A stretch of DNA of 64,000 bases from Epiperipatus broadwayi (GCA_028023455.1 JAQFVV010000184.1:498001-562000), one strand, 5' to 3'. Counted from the first letter of the stretch, positions 12,147 through 24,360 are shown. Notes: generated by a model from the letters alone, not told the origin. Made by a program: numbers and translations.

Positions 12147-12279
12147 AAAATATACAAACCATTATACAATTACAAATATCCAGTAACGCCCTCTGTTTAA
12201 AGATCTATATCTCAATAATAGATCTTTAAACAGCGGGCGTTACTGGATATTTGTAATTGTATAATGGTTTGTATATTTT
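12147..12279. repeat. Near-perfect long hairpin, 61-nt arms
   Basis: 12147-12207 and 12219-12279 are reverse complements with a single mismatch (the T at 12192 in the left arm pairs opposite a C in the right arm), around an 11-nt loop. A transcript of either strand would fold into a continuous duplex longer than a typical animal pre-miRNA stem. It may be a young MITE, a precursor of small RNAs, or an inverted duplication at a replication fork. An (AT)n tract abuts the right end. Confidence 0.9.
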
Positions 12280-12452
12280 ATATATATATATATGTGTGTG
12301 TATTTCTTTTCGTAGTTATTATGATGAAAATCTTCATTAATGAATTCAAGAACAGTGGATGAAAATTACAAAAAGTACATTAATTATATTTTAATTCTAT
12401 AATCAACATATAATATTGCTTACTGTATAATAAATAAACTCTGTAATATACT

Positions 12453-12640
12453 AAGTATAGGGGATTTGAACTCAGATTTTCAAGCACTCTTTAACTATCA
12501 ACACTATCTCATACAACTGAAACACATAACCATACATATGTAGAAAAGATAAATAATCAACAATATAAGTATTTCATGCTAAATCAGCACTCATCAGTCA
12601 GTCCAGATTATCATCTCCCACACATATATGTAATCAGTGC
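12453..12640 (-). mobile_element. Hammerhead-bearing SINE-like unit, copy 1
   Basis: Read on the minus strand, 5' to 3': GTGTGGGAGATGATAATC, the hammerhead ribozyme (12553-12611), a roughly 60-nt linker, then a tRNA-like stretch. The tRNA-like part has an A-box-like 'TAGTG..GATAGTT' and a B box GTTCAAATC (12463-12471 in complement), ending CCCCTATACTTA. B-box sequence and spacing resemble a tRNA T-arm (pol III internal promoter); tRNA origin is inference. Unusually, the tRNA-like part is downstream of the ribozyme rather than at the 5' end as in ordinary SINEs. Confidence 0.7.
12553..12611 (-). ncRNA. Hammerhead ribozyme (type I), copy H1
   Basis: Minus-strand order: distal stem I strand ATAATC, a 3-nt bulge, proximal stem I strand, CTGATGA core, stem II G-TGCT/AGCA-T with loop GATTT, GAAA core, mini stem III, cleavage triplet ending in A, then TTGTT and distal stem I GATTAT. 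All invariant core residues are present. The proximal stem I is the weakest of the four copies (two wobbles, one mismatch). Predicted self-cleavage is between 12564 and 12563. Activity is untested. Confidence 0.75.
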
Positions 12641-12889
12641 TCAGTTATATTAAGATAGCAAATCTTCATACTCTAATGGACAGGCTTCAATCTACTCCAA
12701 CCTCCAACTTTTCAGCCATCCATATCATTAAAAATCTGCTGGTGAAAACCCAAATCCCATGCTGATGCCAATATTATTGCCATACCCATGTTAACCTCAA
12801 GTCACTCTAACCCCTTGTGTATCAGACCTTATCCATTTAAATACATAGAAGAGGAATGGGCAAGATACAAGCTTGATGTGTAAATATTT

Positions 12890-13112
12890 GCAAAGCAGGC
12901 ACTCTTCACAAACCTGGGAGCTTAATTGTAAGTAAGTATAGGGGACCTGAATTCAGATTTTCAAGCACCCATTAACTATACACACTATTTCATACAACTG
13001 ATACACATGACCATATACATGTAGAAAAGATAAATAATCACCAATATACATATTTCATGCTAAACTAGCACTCATCAGTTGATCCAGATTATCATCTCTC
13101 ACACATCTATAT
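12890..13112 (-). mobile_element. Hammerhead-bearing SINE-like unit, copy 2
   Basis: Same unit as copy 1. On the minus strand it continues beyond the tRNA-like end into 'gctcccaggtttgtgaag', shared with copy 3. The unit's true end therefore extends past CTATACTTAC, or the copies share an older host repeat. The B box is degraded here (GAATTCAGG replaces GTTCAAATC), so this copy is less likely to be transcribed from its own promoter. Confidence 0.7.
13034..13092 (-). ncRNA. Hammerhead ribozyme (type I), copy H2
   Basis: Minus strand: ATAATC, bulge TGG, ATCAA, CTGATGA, stem II GTGCT/AGCAT with loop AGTTT, GAAA, TATGTATA (mini stem III plus the cleavage A), then TTGGT and GATTAT. Proximal stem I pairs fully, with one G-U. 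Predicted cleavage is between 13045 and 13044. It is in the same orientation as H1, 481 nt away. Confidence 0.8.
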
Positions 13113-13249
13113 ATTGGCATCAGCACAGGATTTCATTTTCATCATCAGATTTTTAATGATATGGATGGTTGAAAAGTTGGAGGTTGAAATATGTTGATGC
13201 CTGTCCATTAAAGTATGAAGATTTGCTATCTTAATATAACTGAGCACTG

Positions 13250-13480
13250 ATTATGTATGTGTGGGAGATGATAATCTGAACCAACTGATGAGTGCTGGTT
13301 TAGCATGAAATACATATATTGGTGATTATTTATCTTTTCTACATGAGTATGGTCATGCATATCAGTTGTATGAGATAGTGTGGATAATTGAAGGGTGCTT
13401 GAAAATTTGACTTCAAATCCCCTATACTTACAAATAAGTTCTCAGGTTTGTGAAGAGTGCCTGGCTTTCAAATATTTCTG
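13250..13480 (+). mobile_element. Hammerhead-bearing SINE-like unit, copy 3
   Basis: Plus-strand copy: 'gtatgtgtgggagatg', ribozyme, linker, tRNA-like region with A-box-like 'tagtgtggataattg' and a one-base-mutated B box (CTTCAAATC at 13411-13419), then CCCCTATACTTAC. Downstream 'ttctcaggtttgtgaag' matches the region beyond copy 2. It forms the right arm of the composite palindrome. Confidence 0.7.
13271..13329 (+). ncRNA. Hammerhead ribozyme (type I), copy H3
   Basis: Plus strand: ATAATC (13271-13276), bulge, ACCAA, CTGATGA (13285-13291), stem II GTGCT/AGCAT with loop GGTTT, GAAA (13307-13310), TACATATA, then TTGGT and GATTAT (13324-13329). Proximal stem I is five Watson-Crick pairs and distal stem I six. 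Stem III is minimal: A15.1-U16.1 plus two A-U pairs closing a 2-nt loop. Cleavage is predicted between 13318 and 13319. Very short stem III is known for hammerheads of Penelope-like elements and animal retrozymes. Confidence 0.85.
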
Positions 13481-14010
13481 TAATATATTGCACATTTTTT
13501 GTATAAGTGCTGCCATTTTATTTTTGGATGATGTATCACTATCCTATGATGTCATTAATCTTACAAAATGGTCACCATTTTTTTTTTAAAAAAGTTCCAA
13601 AATTTTTTTAAATATCATTATAGAAAATAATCAATTAAAATAGTAGATATAAATTGATGATCATCATTATAGTGAATATTTGCATAAATGTCCCTCTCTA
13701 ATAAAGATAAATGTGTAAATCCATATCCATCTGCTTCTTAAAATCTTATTTGAATAGTTAATTAAAACAACTATAAGGCCAAATCAAATCAATCTATAAT
13801 ATAGACTGACATTGATACTAGAGGATATTTCAATCATGTATAGTTTTTAGTGTTAACATATATAGATATGTGTATTGTAACCTAAAAAGTGGGGAAATGA
13901 AGATTAAACAATTTGGTTTGTTGATAGCTTCCTATAAATACAATTATGAATTAAGAGACTCTTATGTATGGAACATGGACTAGAATCAGTGATGGTTACA
14001 ACTGTAGCTG

Positions 14011-14044
14011 TATTGCAGACTCCATGATATAGGAGTCTGCAATA
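14011..14044. repeat. Perfect short hairpin
   Basis: TATTGCAGACTCC and its exact reverse complement flank an 8-nt loop. There is no poly-U run directly after it and no neighbouring gene. Function unknown. Confidence 0.85.
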
Positions 14045-14379
14045 GATTTAATTTCCTGACAATCAGCTGAGGCCTTCTGATGACAGTTCTTTACCAAATG
14101 AAAGGCAAATAGTGGCTTCATTTCAAAGGAGAACAAACAATCTACAAAAGTGATCATGAAGATGGATCTCTAAATCTGCTGGAATTCATAAAGTATGAAT
14201 TCTTGTGTTTATCTAATGTGAACTTTTTCAAATTTGCAATTAGTAACTGAAAATAAGAACTGTTATCTAAACCTAAAAAAGGAAAATATTAATAATAATT
14301 TTTTATGTATATGCTTAATTAATCGTTTCCATTTCTGTTTTTTTTTTTTTTGTTACGTGTTAATTAAAATGTATTAAAT

Positions 14380-15470
14380 TTAAGTTGGGTGTAGATGGCT
14401 GCATAGATTCATTAATGTTTATGTTAGTTATTTCTTAAAATTTTCATATGTGTAAAATATTATATATCAGTAAATATGATACCTCATGTTCAGTGTCCAA
14501 ATGTATTTATTCATATATCTTTTAAGTTATTGTTGTCAATGTGGCACCTTATGATGAGTGCCATTGGTTTTACTTTATTGTAAATTTCTCTCTGCAATTC
14601 CATAAATAACTTTATATTTAAAATCATTTATGTTTATTTAAAAGGGGTTTGATTTCAAAATATTTGTTTCATAGTTAGTTTGATGCTAGTGGAGGGATAT
14701 ATGGGTGTTTATATTAATGTAATGCTAAGCATGTTAGCATACAAGGCAAAACCCAATTGAATGCATGACCCAAAGATGTAGTCATTGTGTTGCAATGGAT
14801 GCAGAGGTATTTCCGGCAACATTGACCCCTTTAGCTCTATGGATAGGAACTATAAGTCAGCATGTTCTCCCCCATATGTAGCATTTCTCTTAAATATTAT
14901 AGACAGACACACATTCCTGCACTGGTTGAGGATCAAGTCCTTCAAATAATATGCTGCAATGCACATTCCTGACAGTGTGGTTTTATGTTAGCATCTTCAT
15001 ACTGTATTGGTTGTGTCTGTATATTTGGAAGCAGGCATTGGATTGGCTATAAACATTTAGTCAGAGGTTAAATGATTGTTTCTGAAAAGTTTTCTCAACA
15101 TTCTAAAGTAAAAATATTATTAAAATGTCAATCTGTGTGGACTGTCTTAAATAATAATTTAAAATTAAAATTAATAATAAAATCTAAATTTGTTCCTCAA
15201 ATTTATATACATGCATCAATAAATGTTTTTGTGTGTTATTATTGGGAGTAGCTTATTTTTTTATTTTAAATCTTTCTTTATTGAAATGTTATAAATAAAA
15301 AATAATATATATTAAATCTCTGCATCTCCTTAAGCTAGTGGCATGGGCTAACGGTCAATATAAAATAAAATTTGGATCTTAGAAGTATGTATCTGCCTAC
15401 TATATATTCCTTCAAATGGCTGGTGGCACCCTGTATGGCAGATATGGTAAGATCAAACTTTCCCTGACTG
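14380..15470 (+). repeat. Dispersed 1.1-kb repeat, copy 1
   Basis: Matches the reverse complement of 34660-36125, for example 'agttgggtgtagatggctgc', 'gtggcacattg/caatgtgcc'-type stretches, 'gacccaaagatgtagtcatt' and 'ctttagctctatggatagga'. GC content is higher than the surroundings. No long open frame, and the element class is not recognised. It may be a non-autonomous transposon or a decayed 3' part of a larger one. Confidence 0.75.
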
Positions 15471-18439
15471 TTATATAAAATACTTTTAAAATCTGAATTA
15501 TCTCCATCAAAATATATTCTTTAAGTATATAAGTTATTGGCACCAACAAAAAAACATCTTATACCAATCTTCATCTAAAATATCTTCAATATTTGTCATA
15601 TAAGAATGTCAAAGAAAACATTAATTCAAATATTCTACTCTGGCAGAGTAAAAATATAATGCAGAGTACTTTTCTAATAGTACACCGAGTATTTAAAGTT
15701 TCTTTTGTTACAACTATAATGTAATTTAAATGAATGATTTATTCAATAATATGAATATAATAACAATAATGGCAATCTTAGGGCTCTAAATATCTATCAG
15801 GAACTCTACTTCTATCATTTGTTACCAAATAAATGACTAATATCCTGGGAGACTATTGGAGGCATATACTTTTCTTATAAGAAAATGCTTCCCAATATTT
15901 GTCACAACAGAAATAATTACACAAAGAAAATATTTAATTTGCCAAATAATTGCATAATAAAATATACTAAATTCAGAATAATCATAGCCATTTATCTAGG
16001 ATATCACTCAAAAATAATAGAAAGAAAATGGTACATTTTATGTCTTTCAATTATCCCATGGACAACAGAAAATAAATTACTAAATGTAGTTATCATATCT
16101 TTAAATTAAAAAGAAATAATTAAAAATGAGTGCAGTCTAAAATAGTCTGAATAAACTTTAACAAAGATTTTACATTAATCTTAATTTATCTTACAAATAT
16201 TCAATCATTATTTCTCTTGTATGCACTTCCAATCTTTGGAAATGAAGAGTTTTTGTAAAAGACTTTTATTGAAAATATCAAGATTTGGAACTGCAAAATT
16301 TGGTTAACTGTTACCCAGATTTCTAATAGAAAACAGAATTGTGAACATTATGAACTTGGTAAATAGTAAACTTAATGAATTAGATGAACTTATAAAACTT
16401 AGTGAACCTAAAACAAATGACATATAGAAAACAGAAACTAAAGATTTTTAAAATAATAACAATCAGATTTATTACTAATTAAGTATAAAAATAATATGTA
16501 CAATTTTTATTTACATGAAATTTGGAATCACTTGCCAACATAGGCTGTTATAAATAATTGAAATCGATTGGTACATAAACGTATTCAGAACTTTATTAAC
16601 AGATTTACTAAAGTTTAAATACATCTCTTTTGGTTGGTTATACATCAAATATTCCCAAATGGGAATATTGATTTAACAATAAAATTTAATTTGTATTTTA
16701 ATTTAGCTCATGAACAATTTCTATTAAAAATTTGAACTAAGTAATAACAAAACTATAGCTTATGTTAAACTGAGCAATAACTTAATTTAAAATAAACACT
16801 TTTGTCAAGTAACTTTTGATATAGCCTTAGAAGGCAGATTAGCCTACAATTAGTCTAGATTAAAATTGTCTAAGTTTAAATAAATAATAAACTAATATAA
16901 TATTGATTAAGTATGGAATCTAGGCAACTAAATTAATATTGCATAATACAGTAATTGGGTTTGAATAAGCATACTGGTAGAATATCAATAATTATAAGAT
17001 TTAGACAAATTAACTAAGATTGCTTAACACTGTTTTAAAATTTCTAAATAAATTATTGAATAAAAATGTGAACCATTTACCAGAAGTCATGCACATAAAT
17101 CATACCAAATTACCATCCACATAATAATAACAATAATATTCAAATGTTAAATGACTTAAAAATCCATCAGTGAGATGATCCAAGTGGGTATACAGCTAAC
17201 ATAAGGTGTATGTATTATCTAAATGTCAAGTGCTAAATATTAAATGTTTAAAAGGTATAAATATATTGTTGGTTTACTTGTGCCTGGCCAAACAACACAG
17301 CAACACAATACAGACATTGTTATGCTACACAAAGCACTATACATAGTGCAAGCTGAAGAACTAACTCTTCATAAACTTACTAATCATTGTCATGTCATTT
17401 CTAATACAAAGATAGCTTCACCTATTGTGGTGTAAAATATAAAAGTTCATCATGAGTGATAGGCAAAACATAGGCTCTGCAGAGCAAGAAAATATCAATA
17501 AGAATGGTGGCTTCCAAATGCCTATATCTAAGGCAAAAGAGGATGCCTGGACTTTGTCACAGCACATCATGAAAATGTGAAAATACTAAATATATATGAT
17601 CCTCTCAAGGGATCTAGGTATCTTTAATAATAATGAGGAGTGATAACTATTATGAAAATACAAAGGACTATCAGCTCATGGAATAAACATAAACCATGAG
17701 GAGAGCTTCTTGATCCTGTAAGGCATAATAAATCATTATAAAATAGGCCTAATTTTCTAAGGCACACACTTCATACCAAAACTATGGCAAGATAACAACT
17801 TAACATTAATAAAATGACTAAATTAATATATGCATAAAATTATCAAAACAATAAGCAATCTCTTAAACCAACAGTAGTGGTTAGTCAAACAATTATTAAT
17901 TATTTAAAAATAAGAGCATAATAAAATTTTGGCAATAGATAACAAAATACATGCATATACATAATGTGTAATATAAAATTTAAATAAATAAAGTGGACGT
18001 AATGCAAAATAAAGTAAAGTAATATGAAGCAGATAAATATACAATTAAATTGGTATATAATAGTAAGCTATTATATTATCATAATAATTATAAATAGACT
18101 AGACCTTTGATAAATTTATATTTGACTGTTTTACCAATTATGAATGAAATATTAATAAATCTTGTAGAGAAAATAATGTAAGAGGTAAATATCTCCAATA
18201 GAAAAACTATTGTTAAATTTAAATTAACCAGCAAATAATAGAATATATAAATTTTTATCTGAGAATGTGTCTAAATTCCAACACATTCTAATAAGAGCAC
18301 ATTTAAAATGATAATAATAATCATAAAATTATCTTGACATATTAGAGAACAAATAGTGATATCATAATACCATTAAAATAAATACATAAACAAACACAAA
18401 AAAATATTGGATATATATATTTTTTATAAAACACTTTAG
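15471..18439. other. AT-rich stretch with no recognised gene
   Basis: Only short chance frames (for example 15885-16109 and 17244-17435 on the plus strand), without recognisable domains. 17180-17760 is less AT-rich and may hold an old repeat, but no partner copy was found in the window. Confidence 0.35.
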
Positions 18440-21400
18440 TTCATCATTGGAAAATTTTTCATTGAGAGTGGTCTGCTGAGAGTGCAAGGTCCTTTTCCAG
18501 CAGGTTGTCCACATAGGGAAACATCCGTACCAAAGAAGAATAAGCATTTTTTTAAAACCACAAATGTAACTACAGATAAGCATAATAATAAGCATTTTAA
18601 AAGTTCTTAATCCTAAATTATATCTAAATATTAAATTTATTTATATTTGAAGAAATTGGCCAATATAACAGCTAGCTAGAAAAATATCCATTCAATGATG
18701 TTGGGTAAAGGATTGTTTGTTTTATAGAAATTTTTTCGGATCCGTGGTTCCAGTGGAATTAGTAAAATATTTATAACTTCTCTTTTTTAAAAAAATAAAA
18801 TAAAATAAAACAAGCACACACAACAGCAAATTTAATTTAGCAAAATAATACTAAAAGATCATTTTCAGGTGTTGGTTTCCTTTAAGTAAAATTAACAATA
18901 CTTTCTTTAAAAGCATTTTTTAAAAAAAAAAAATTAAATAGTCCACAGATAACACAATGCATATCAGATGTCCTTGTGATTTATTACCGCAAACTATTTT
19001 AAATGGCCAAATATATTTTAAAGGTATCTTCTTTTCATCCTTATATAACATTTTTATAATTAAAATTAGGAGAGAATGAAGCATATAAAATTATTTATAT
19101 TTTCTAAAATTCAAAAAAGTTAGTCAATTCCAGGTTTTTCTTGCGAATATTTTATTTAATAGCACAAACTTGGAGACAGCAAATATAATTAAATAGTAGT
19201 TCCGCCTATGCTAAAGACAACAAGTTATTTTTTTATAACTGGATAATTAATTTGCAAGAGGTAAGCATGGTATTATATCCATTATAAATTAATATGACAT
19301 ATAATTATTTCAAGCAGTTCATATAGTAAAAGTGGTCAGCATAGCAGTTTATTTATATTTTAAAATTTAAATATTCTAAGTTCCTTTGCTTTAAATTTAA
19401 GTGTTCTTTTTTTAAAATAATAATGGATAATAATCAAATGAATTCATAATGTTCAGCATAAGTTTATGAATTATCATTTTAAAACATATTACCTAGTTTA
19501 TTTTGAAGTTATAATTAAGTAAAAATAAAGTAAATTTTTTTTTTATGACTAAATTATTTTTCTGTGATATTTTTATTAGTAGTTTAAAATAGAATGTTCT
19601 AATAAAATTGCAGTAAAGAATAAAGGAGACATGCCTTAAATTTGTTAGCACAACATTGTAGGTTTTAAACTAATAAAATTAATACTTTAACTTTGATTAA
19701 AGTAAAAGAAAAAATATATATATTACTATTCTTGGTGTCATACTGAAGTTTGTACAGAGCAGCAATAAAGTGGATGGTAAATGAGCCAGATCAGTCAGTC
19801 AGTTTGATGGGGTGAGAGTGAGTGACTGAATGATGATCTGATCATTTTATAACAGTTTAACCATCACTCAAATCTTAATTGCCATCCACCCAAAAGAGAC
19901 ATCAAAAGGTTAATTAATTTCCAGTTATTAACTAAGAATCATTACTTCATATTAACCTAGATTATTTTTAAATAACCATGTGTTTTAATATTCTTGAGGT
20001 AAAGAAGAGGTTATTAATTACCAAACTTAAATAATAAATAAGATAATTTAAATAACTATTATACTTTTTCTTAAATAAAATAACCTTTTTTTTTTTCCCT
20101 TTTGTTTATTAAAGATCTTTTAAATATTAAAGTTAACCCTTTATTTTGCACGTTTAATAAAATATTTTATATTAAAATTTTAACTCTTAAAATTAATATC
20201 TTGGCAATTAAAACCAAATAATTGTCAAACACATGTAAGCACAAACATTTACTCACACATGCAAACAGGAACTTAAACATTTCTTTAATTTAAAGCTACT
20301 TTATCAACTAATTTGAGGCTGATTTAAATAACTAAATCTATTATTTAACTACATAGACTAATTTTATCCTAATTTTACAGTCTTTATAAACTTTATTGAT
20401 TGAAATAACTATCTTAAACAACTAGTTAGAAATTAAAATATTAACGGATTTCTTAAAGCAAAATACTATTATTTAAATTCAATTTAACAAGCATTGTTTT
20501 AAAAGATACTTTTTTTAACAAATAACTTTATCAAAAGAAGTCTTAATTTAAATAATTAATTTACTCACTATTATTTACTCCTACAACTTTTAGAACAACT
20601 TTTAGCTACATTTTAACTTCATACAAGTACGTGTCTTACTGTAATGAAAGCTATCTTAACAAAAAATTTTAAATAATTAGAATCATTAATTATTTATACA
20701 GATAAGAAACATAATAATGGCATGTATTTTGCATTCAGGTTGATGAAGTAATCTGCATACAATAAAACTCTTATCTCTTACTTTAAATTATTTGTTTACC
20801 TTTTTTTTTAAATATTAACAAACATTGCAAATTACTGCATTATAAAATGTACAAGAAACAATGTGCAAAGCACAGGGTTACAGTATACATACATAATTTT
20901 ATTGATATGAAACCAAATTGATTCATGGAATTGCAACAAACTTATAAAGTTATAATTACTGTTTTTATATATGATTTTACATATTTGTAATTGATATATA
21001 CATATTCAAATTTTTGGGTTTTCATCAGTGTATCATCACAATCATCCATCAATACAGAATCCTTCACTCACTAAGCATGTATTTCATGAACAATCTTGAC
21101 TCTTCAGGTGAGCAAGAAGTATTAAACATCTGGATCTCTATATATATGTTGACAATTCAATAACTTTTCACAACACCATTTTAATGTGAGGTCAGAACTA
21201 ATTTTTATCTGCTTTAAACACTTTGTGGAAGATTTTAAAAATCATTGCATTTTAGATGTAATGTTTTTTTTTGGTGTTTAACAGTACATCTCTCCACCAT
21301 ACTGCAACTATTCACTAGCAGGGAGTTTAGTTCACTGTCTCTCACTATGTATGCACTCACGTGCAATCTTTGTTTTTTCATATGGACTAAAGGTATCATA

Positions 21401-21994
21401 TATTTGAATTTCTAAGCCTATATCACCTCTAGGTTTTCAAAATACATATATCAAATCTAAAATTATCTCAGGGTTTAAAATATTTAGGTGTCATAAATAA
21501 GACTCTTAAAATTTTATTATTCAATTATAAATCTTTATCATCAATATGGGTAAATAGTAAAGGAGATTTTACTGTATCTAAATCATATCTTAATACTGCT
21601 AAGTATTAATAGTTAAATTATATATATTTAGCATTAGATATGAATATCAAAAACATTATTTCTCAAAGTCTGTGTGCCTTTAAATAAGATAATATGATAA
21701 TATCATGTGACCTTTAAATTACCATTAGATGATAAATGCAAAATTATGAATGATGAAAGTTACATAATTTAGTCATATAAAATCAGTTTATTTACAAACA
21801 AAAATAATATATATATATATAGAATTATAGTAATAATAAATTAAGTTTTTATTACATTTTATATCTAAAGATTTCCATCTACTTTTGAATATAGAAGATT
21901 TATCCCAATTTATAATGTTCTAAAACAAGATACATTTGTAATAAATAATCTATTTATATAGTGCTTGACTACATGTGTAATATAGAGAAGAAAA
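18440..21994. other. AT-rich stretch, little recognisable content
   Basis: 18440-18560 is a small island of higher complexity, whose minus strand has an open frame with no domain I recognise. A TTAA-CCTTTTGA terminus (minus orientation) sits at 19910-19913. 19740-19900 is G-rich and locally unlike its flanks. 21000-21370 is less AT-rich. No gene is supported. Confidence 0.35.
19898..19913 (-). mobile_element. Isolated TTAA-type transposon end
   Basis: Minus strand reads TTAACCTTTTGATGTC, matching the first 12-13 bases of the element at 1297. The partner end was not found, so this is a terminus-like signal only. Confidence 0.3.
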
Positions 21995-22215
21995 TAAACC
22001 TTTGGTCATGTGCTTTTATAACTTGATATGCACTTACCCATAAGCATCAGTGTAAAAAGCATAAGTAGACCACTTATGCTTAGAACTTATTATTAGATAA
22101 GCCAACTTTTGTTCACCATGCTGAAATCAAGGCTTTAATCTATTGTGTGCCTGATATATAAACTTAACAATTGAATTGTACAAACTTATTTATAAAAACT
22201 CATTTCTAACTACCT
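21995..22215 (-). mobile_element. Partial copy of the 25387-25715 fold-back family
   Basis: Shares 'catgtgcttttataactt', the 'cataagtagaccacttatgc' stretch, and the internal 'tattgtgtgcctgatatat' string with the reverse complement of the right half of 25387-25715. Only one arm and the middle are present. Confidence 0.7.
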
Positions 22216-24099
22216 GCAATTAAATATAAATATTAAATTTTGAATTTATTGTAATAAGTAATCTACTTATATAGCATTTAACTACATATTGAAGTGGATA
22301 ATCTGAAGGTCAGATTACATTTCACAAGTATTAACACCCATAATACCATTCCACAGGGTTCAAAGTCTATCTTTCTGTGCATCTACATGTACTCACTATT
22401 TACACATGATTTTTTTTTATTTCAATATTAATCACATTTTGCTAGAAATAAGTTCAATAAAGAAAGCAAATTAAGACTCTTAGAGATGCAGCGAGGGATA
22501 GATTTAATCAAACCATATAAAACATATACACATACTTTTACTGTATTGATAAGATGTATATAAATTCACTATGAGATATCATGTATTAAAAATTTTGTAT
22601 ATTTTTAATAATGGTGGCACGAGGTAGGGTGATCGGTTTAGAAAATTCTAGAAGCAGTACTATGAAGTTTAGAAAAGGAAATCAATTACTGCTACTAAGA
22701 TAAATCAAAATTGCTATTAATAAAAGTATATGTTCTATTAACAGAAAATTAATCTATTGAAAAGATCTTTTCACAAATATTGAAACAGAATTTAAAACAA
22801 TTGTTCAGGAATTTTATAGACCGATCGCATATCTTAAATTATTTACAAACAAAGGGGGGTCTGGTGGAAAAACATCCATTGTATGAAAATTACACAACAC
22901 CTCAAGCTACATTCACTATGTGCATTCCAAATATCCAAGGATCAGATAAAGAGAGCTAAAATTTGATTAGAGAGACATTTCTTTTAAGAGATGATTAACT
23001 TGCTTTACATCGCTGTTCACCTTAATTATGAAAGAGGAATAAAACCATTGTGCCTTCCTTTTTGGCTGTTCCCAAATCTCTCTTTACTGAAATACCCTTG
23101 GAACTTAAAATGAAACTATGAACTATTTGACTGTGCCCTAAACATGATCCAGAAATTATGCTACTTGCACTTAAACTTCGAACCACAGCAAGAATTATAA
23201 AATGTCTGCCAAAAAAGAGGGATCAAGAAAGTATTACGAAGGTAATAATGCCACCTCTTCCTTATTGTCTATATCTATTGCATATTAGCTATAATTAAAA
23301 CCAAATGGAAACATAATGTAAATTCTCATAAAATTAACTTACTTATGTAACAATATTTAATCCACTTTCTACGTGATTCTTTATAAATCTAATCACTTAA
23401 TTTTCTATTAGCCTCAAAAAAATTCTTATTCTAAATTGGTGCAGCAATGATTGTCTATTTCTAATGTATATATTTGTTTTGTCATATAATATGCCATTAA
23501 TTTCTACCTCAACTCTGGAAATGTGTTTAAATTTAGCTAAACTTCCTGTCATTAAAAGGTAGCATCCTTTAATTAATTAAATTGTTTACTACAAAAGTCG
23601 TACATTTGCCAGGTTGGAAAGATTTTAAATGTTTCTTTTCTTATTATATTATTATTGCGAAATTGACAGAGGGATGGAATATTTCCCATCTTCAATGCCT
23701 ATATAATTTTATATCTTTCATATTTCATTTCTATATTTAACTATCATCTAAATTAATAATTATATATTGGGTAATGATTCTCCAAAGAGTATAAGCCATG
23801 TAAATAGGTAGATTAATACCGTTAACATAATGATTACTTGGTTGCAAATCCAAAACAATGTTGAATTTAATTTAGATAGCATGGGGGGTAGGGGAGGTCA
23901 AGTTCCTGTTTTAAATGTACTATGAAAAGAAAACAAAGATACTAAAGCGGTGAAATAATTCTGATATTTCATAATATGCGTTGTAATATTATTTATCCTT
24001 AAATAAGTCGGTTTAAGTAATTTGATCATAATATCAAAAAGAGAAAATTAATATATTATAGGTTAACTATGAGTAACATAAATATTTATTATATTTTAT
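22216..24099. other. Unassigned AT-rich stretch
   Basis: No open frame or repeat partner seen. It contains G-runs at about 22852 and 23882-23896 that stand out against the base composition. Confidence 0.35.
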
Positions 24100-24360
24100 C
24101 CAAACATTGCTAGGGGCGGTCTATCTCATAAACTGTGTGCTACTCATCAAAAATGCATGTCGGCAAAGACCTGAGCAATTTAATCTTAGTTTCCAGTCCA
24201 TGATGGGGAAATAAACCCTGGGCAACATACCTGCAATAATGGGATTTTGCACAATCAGGGCAAACCTATTCAGGCTAGAGACAGATCTCCAAAAAGTTGG
24301 AGCTTAGCAAGCCGGATTCCTATTATGCAAAATAAAATTGTATTTCTTTCGACCGTCCAC
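24100..24360. other. Island of higher GC and complexity
   Basis: This 260-bp block has clearly more G+C than its neighbours. The minus strand is open without stops for about 60 codons (roughly 24130-24310), but no domain is recognised and no methionine or splice pair delimits it. It could be a fragment of a dispersed repeat or a remnant coding segment. Confidence 0.3.

Larger units (their letters stand above)
12453..13431. repeat. Composite palindrome built from the hammerhead SINE-like unit
   Basis: The outer arms 12453-12775 and 13115-13431 are inverted copies of about 320 bp. Both include the SINE-like unit plus an internal extension ('gatagcaaatcttcat', 'ccaacctccaacttttc'). Between them lies a third copy of the SINE-like unit, in the same orientation as the left arm. 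A second inversion axis is formed by 12890-13110 and 13255-13480, which share 'ggcactcttcacaaacc'. The element therefore has three unit copies in +/+/- order, with two overlapping palindromes. Confidence 0.85.

Noticed and set aside
14085-14110. CTGATGA followed by GAAA at 14085-14110
   Set aside because: The intervening bases do not form stem II, and no stem I partner is present.
18440-18560. Minus-strand higher-complexity block with a possible FPYVDNLLEKDLALS reading
   Set aside because: Another frame is open over the same bases, there is no splice pair and no known domain; too weak to call.
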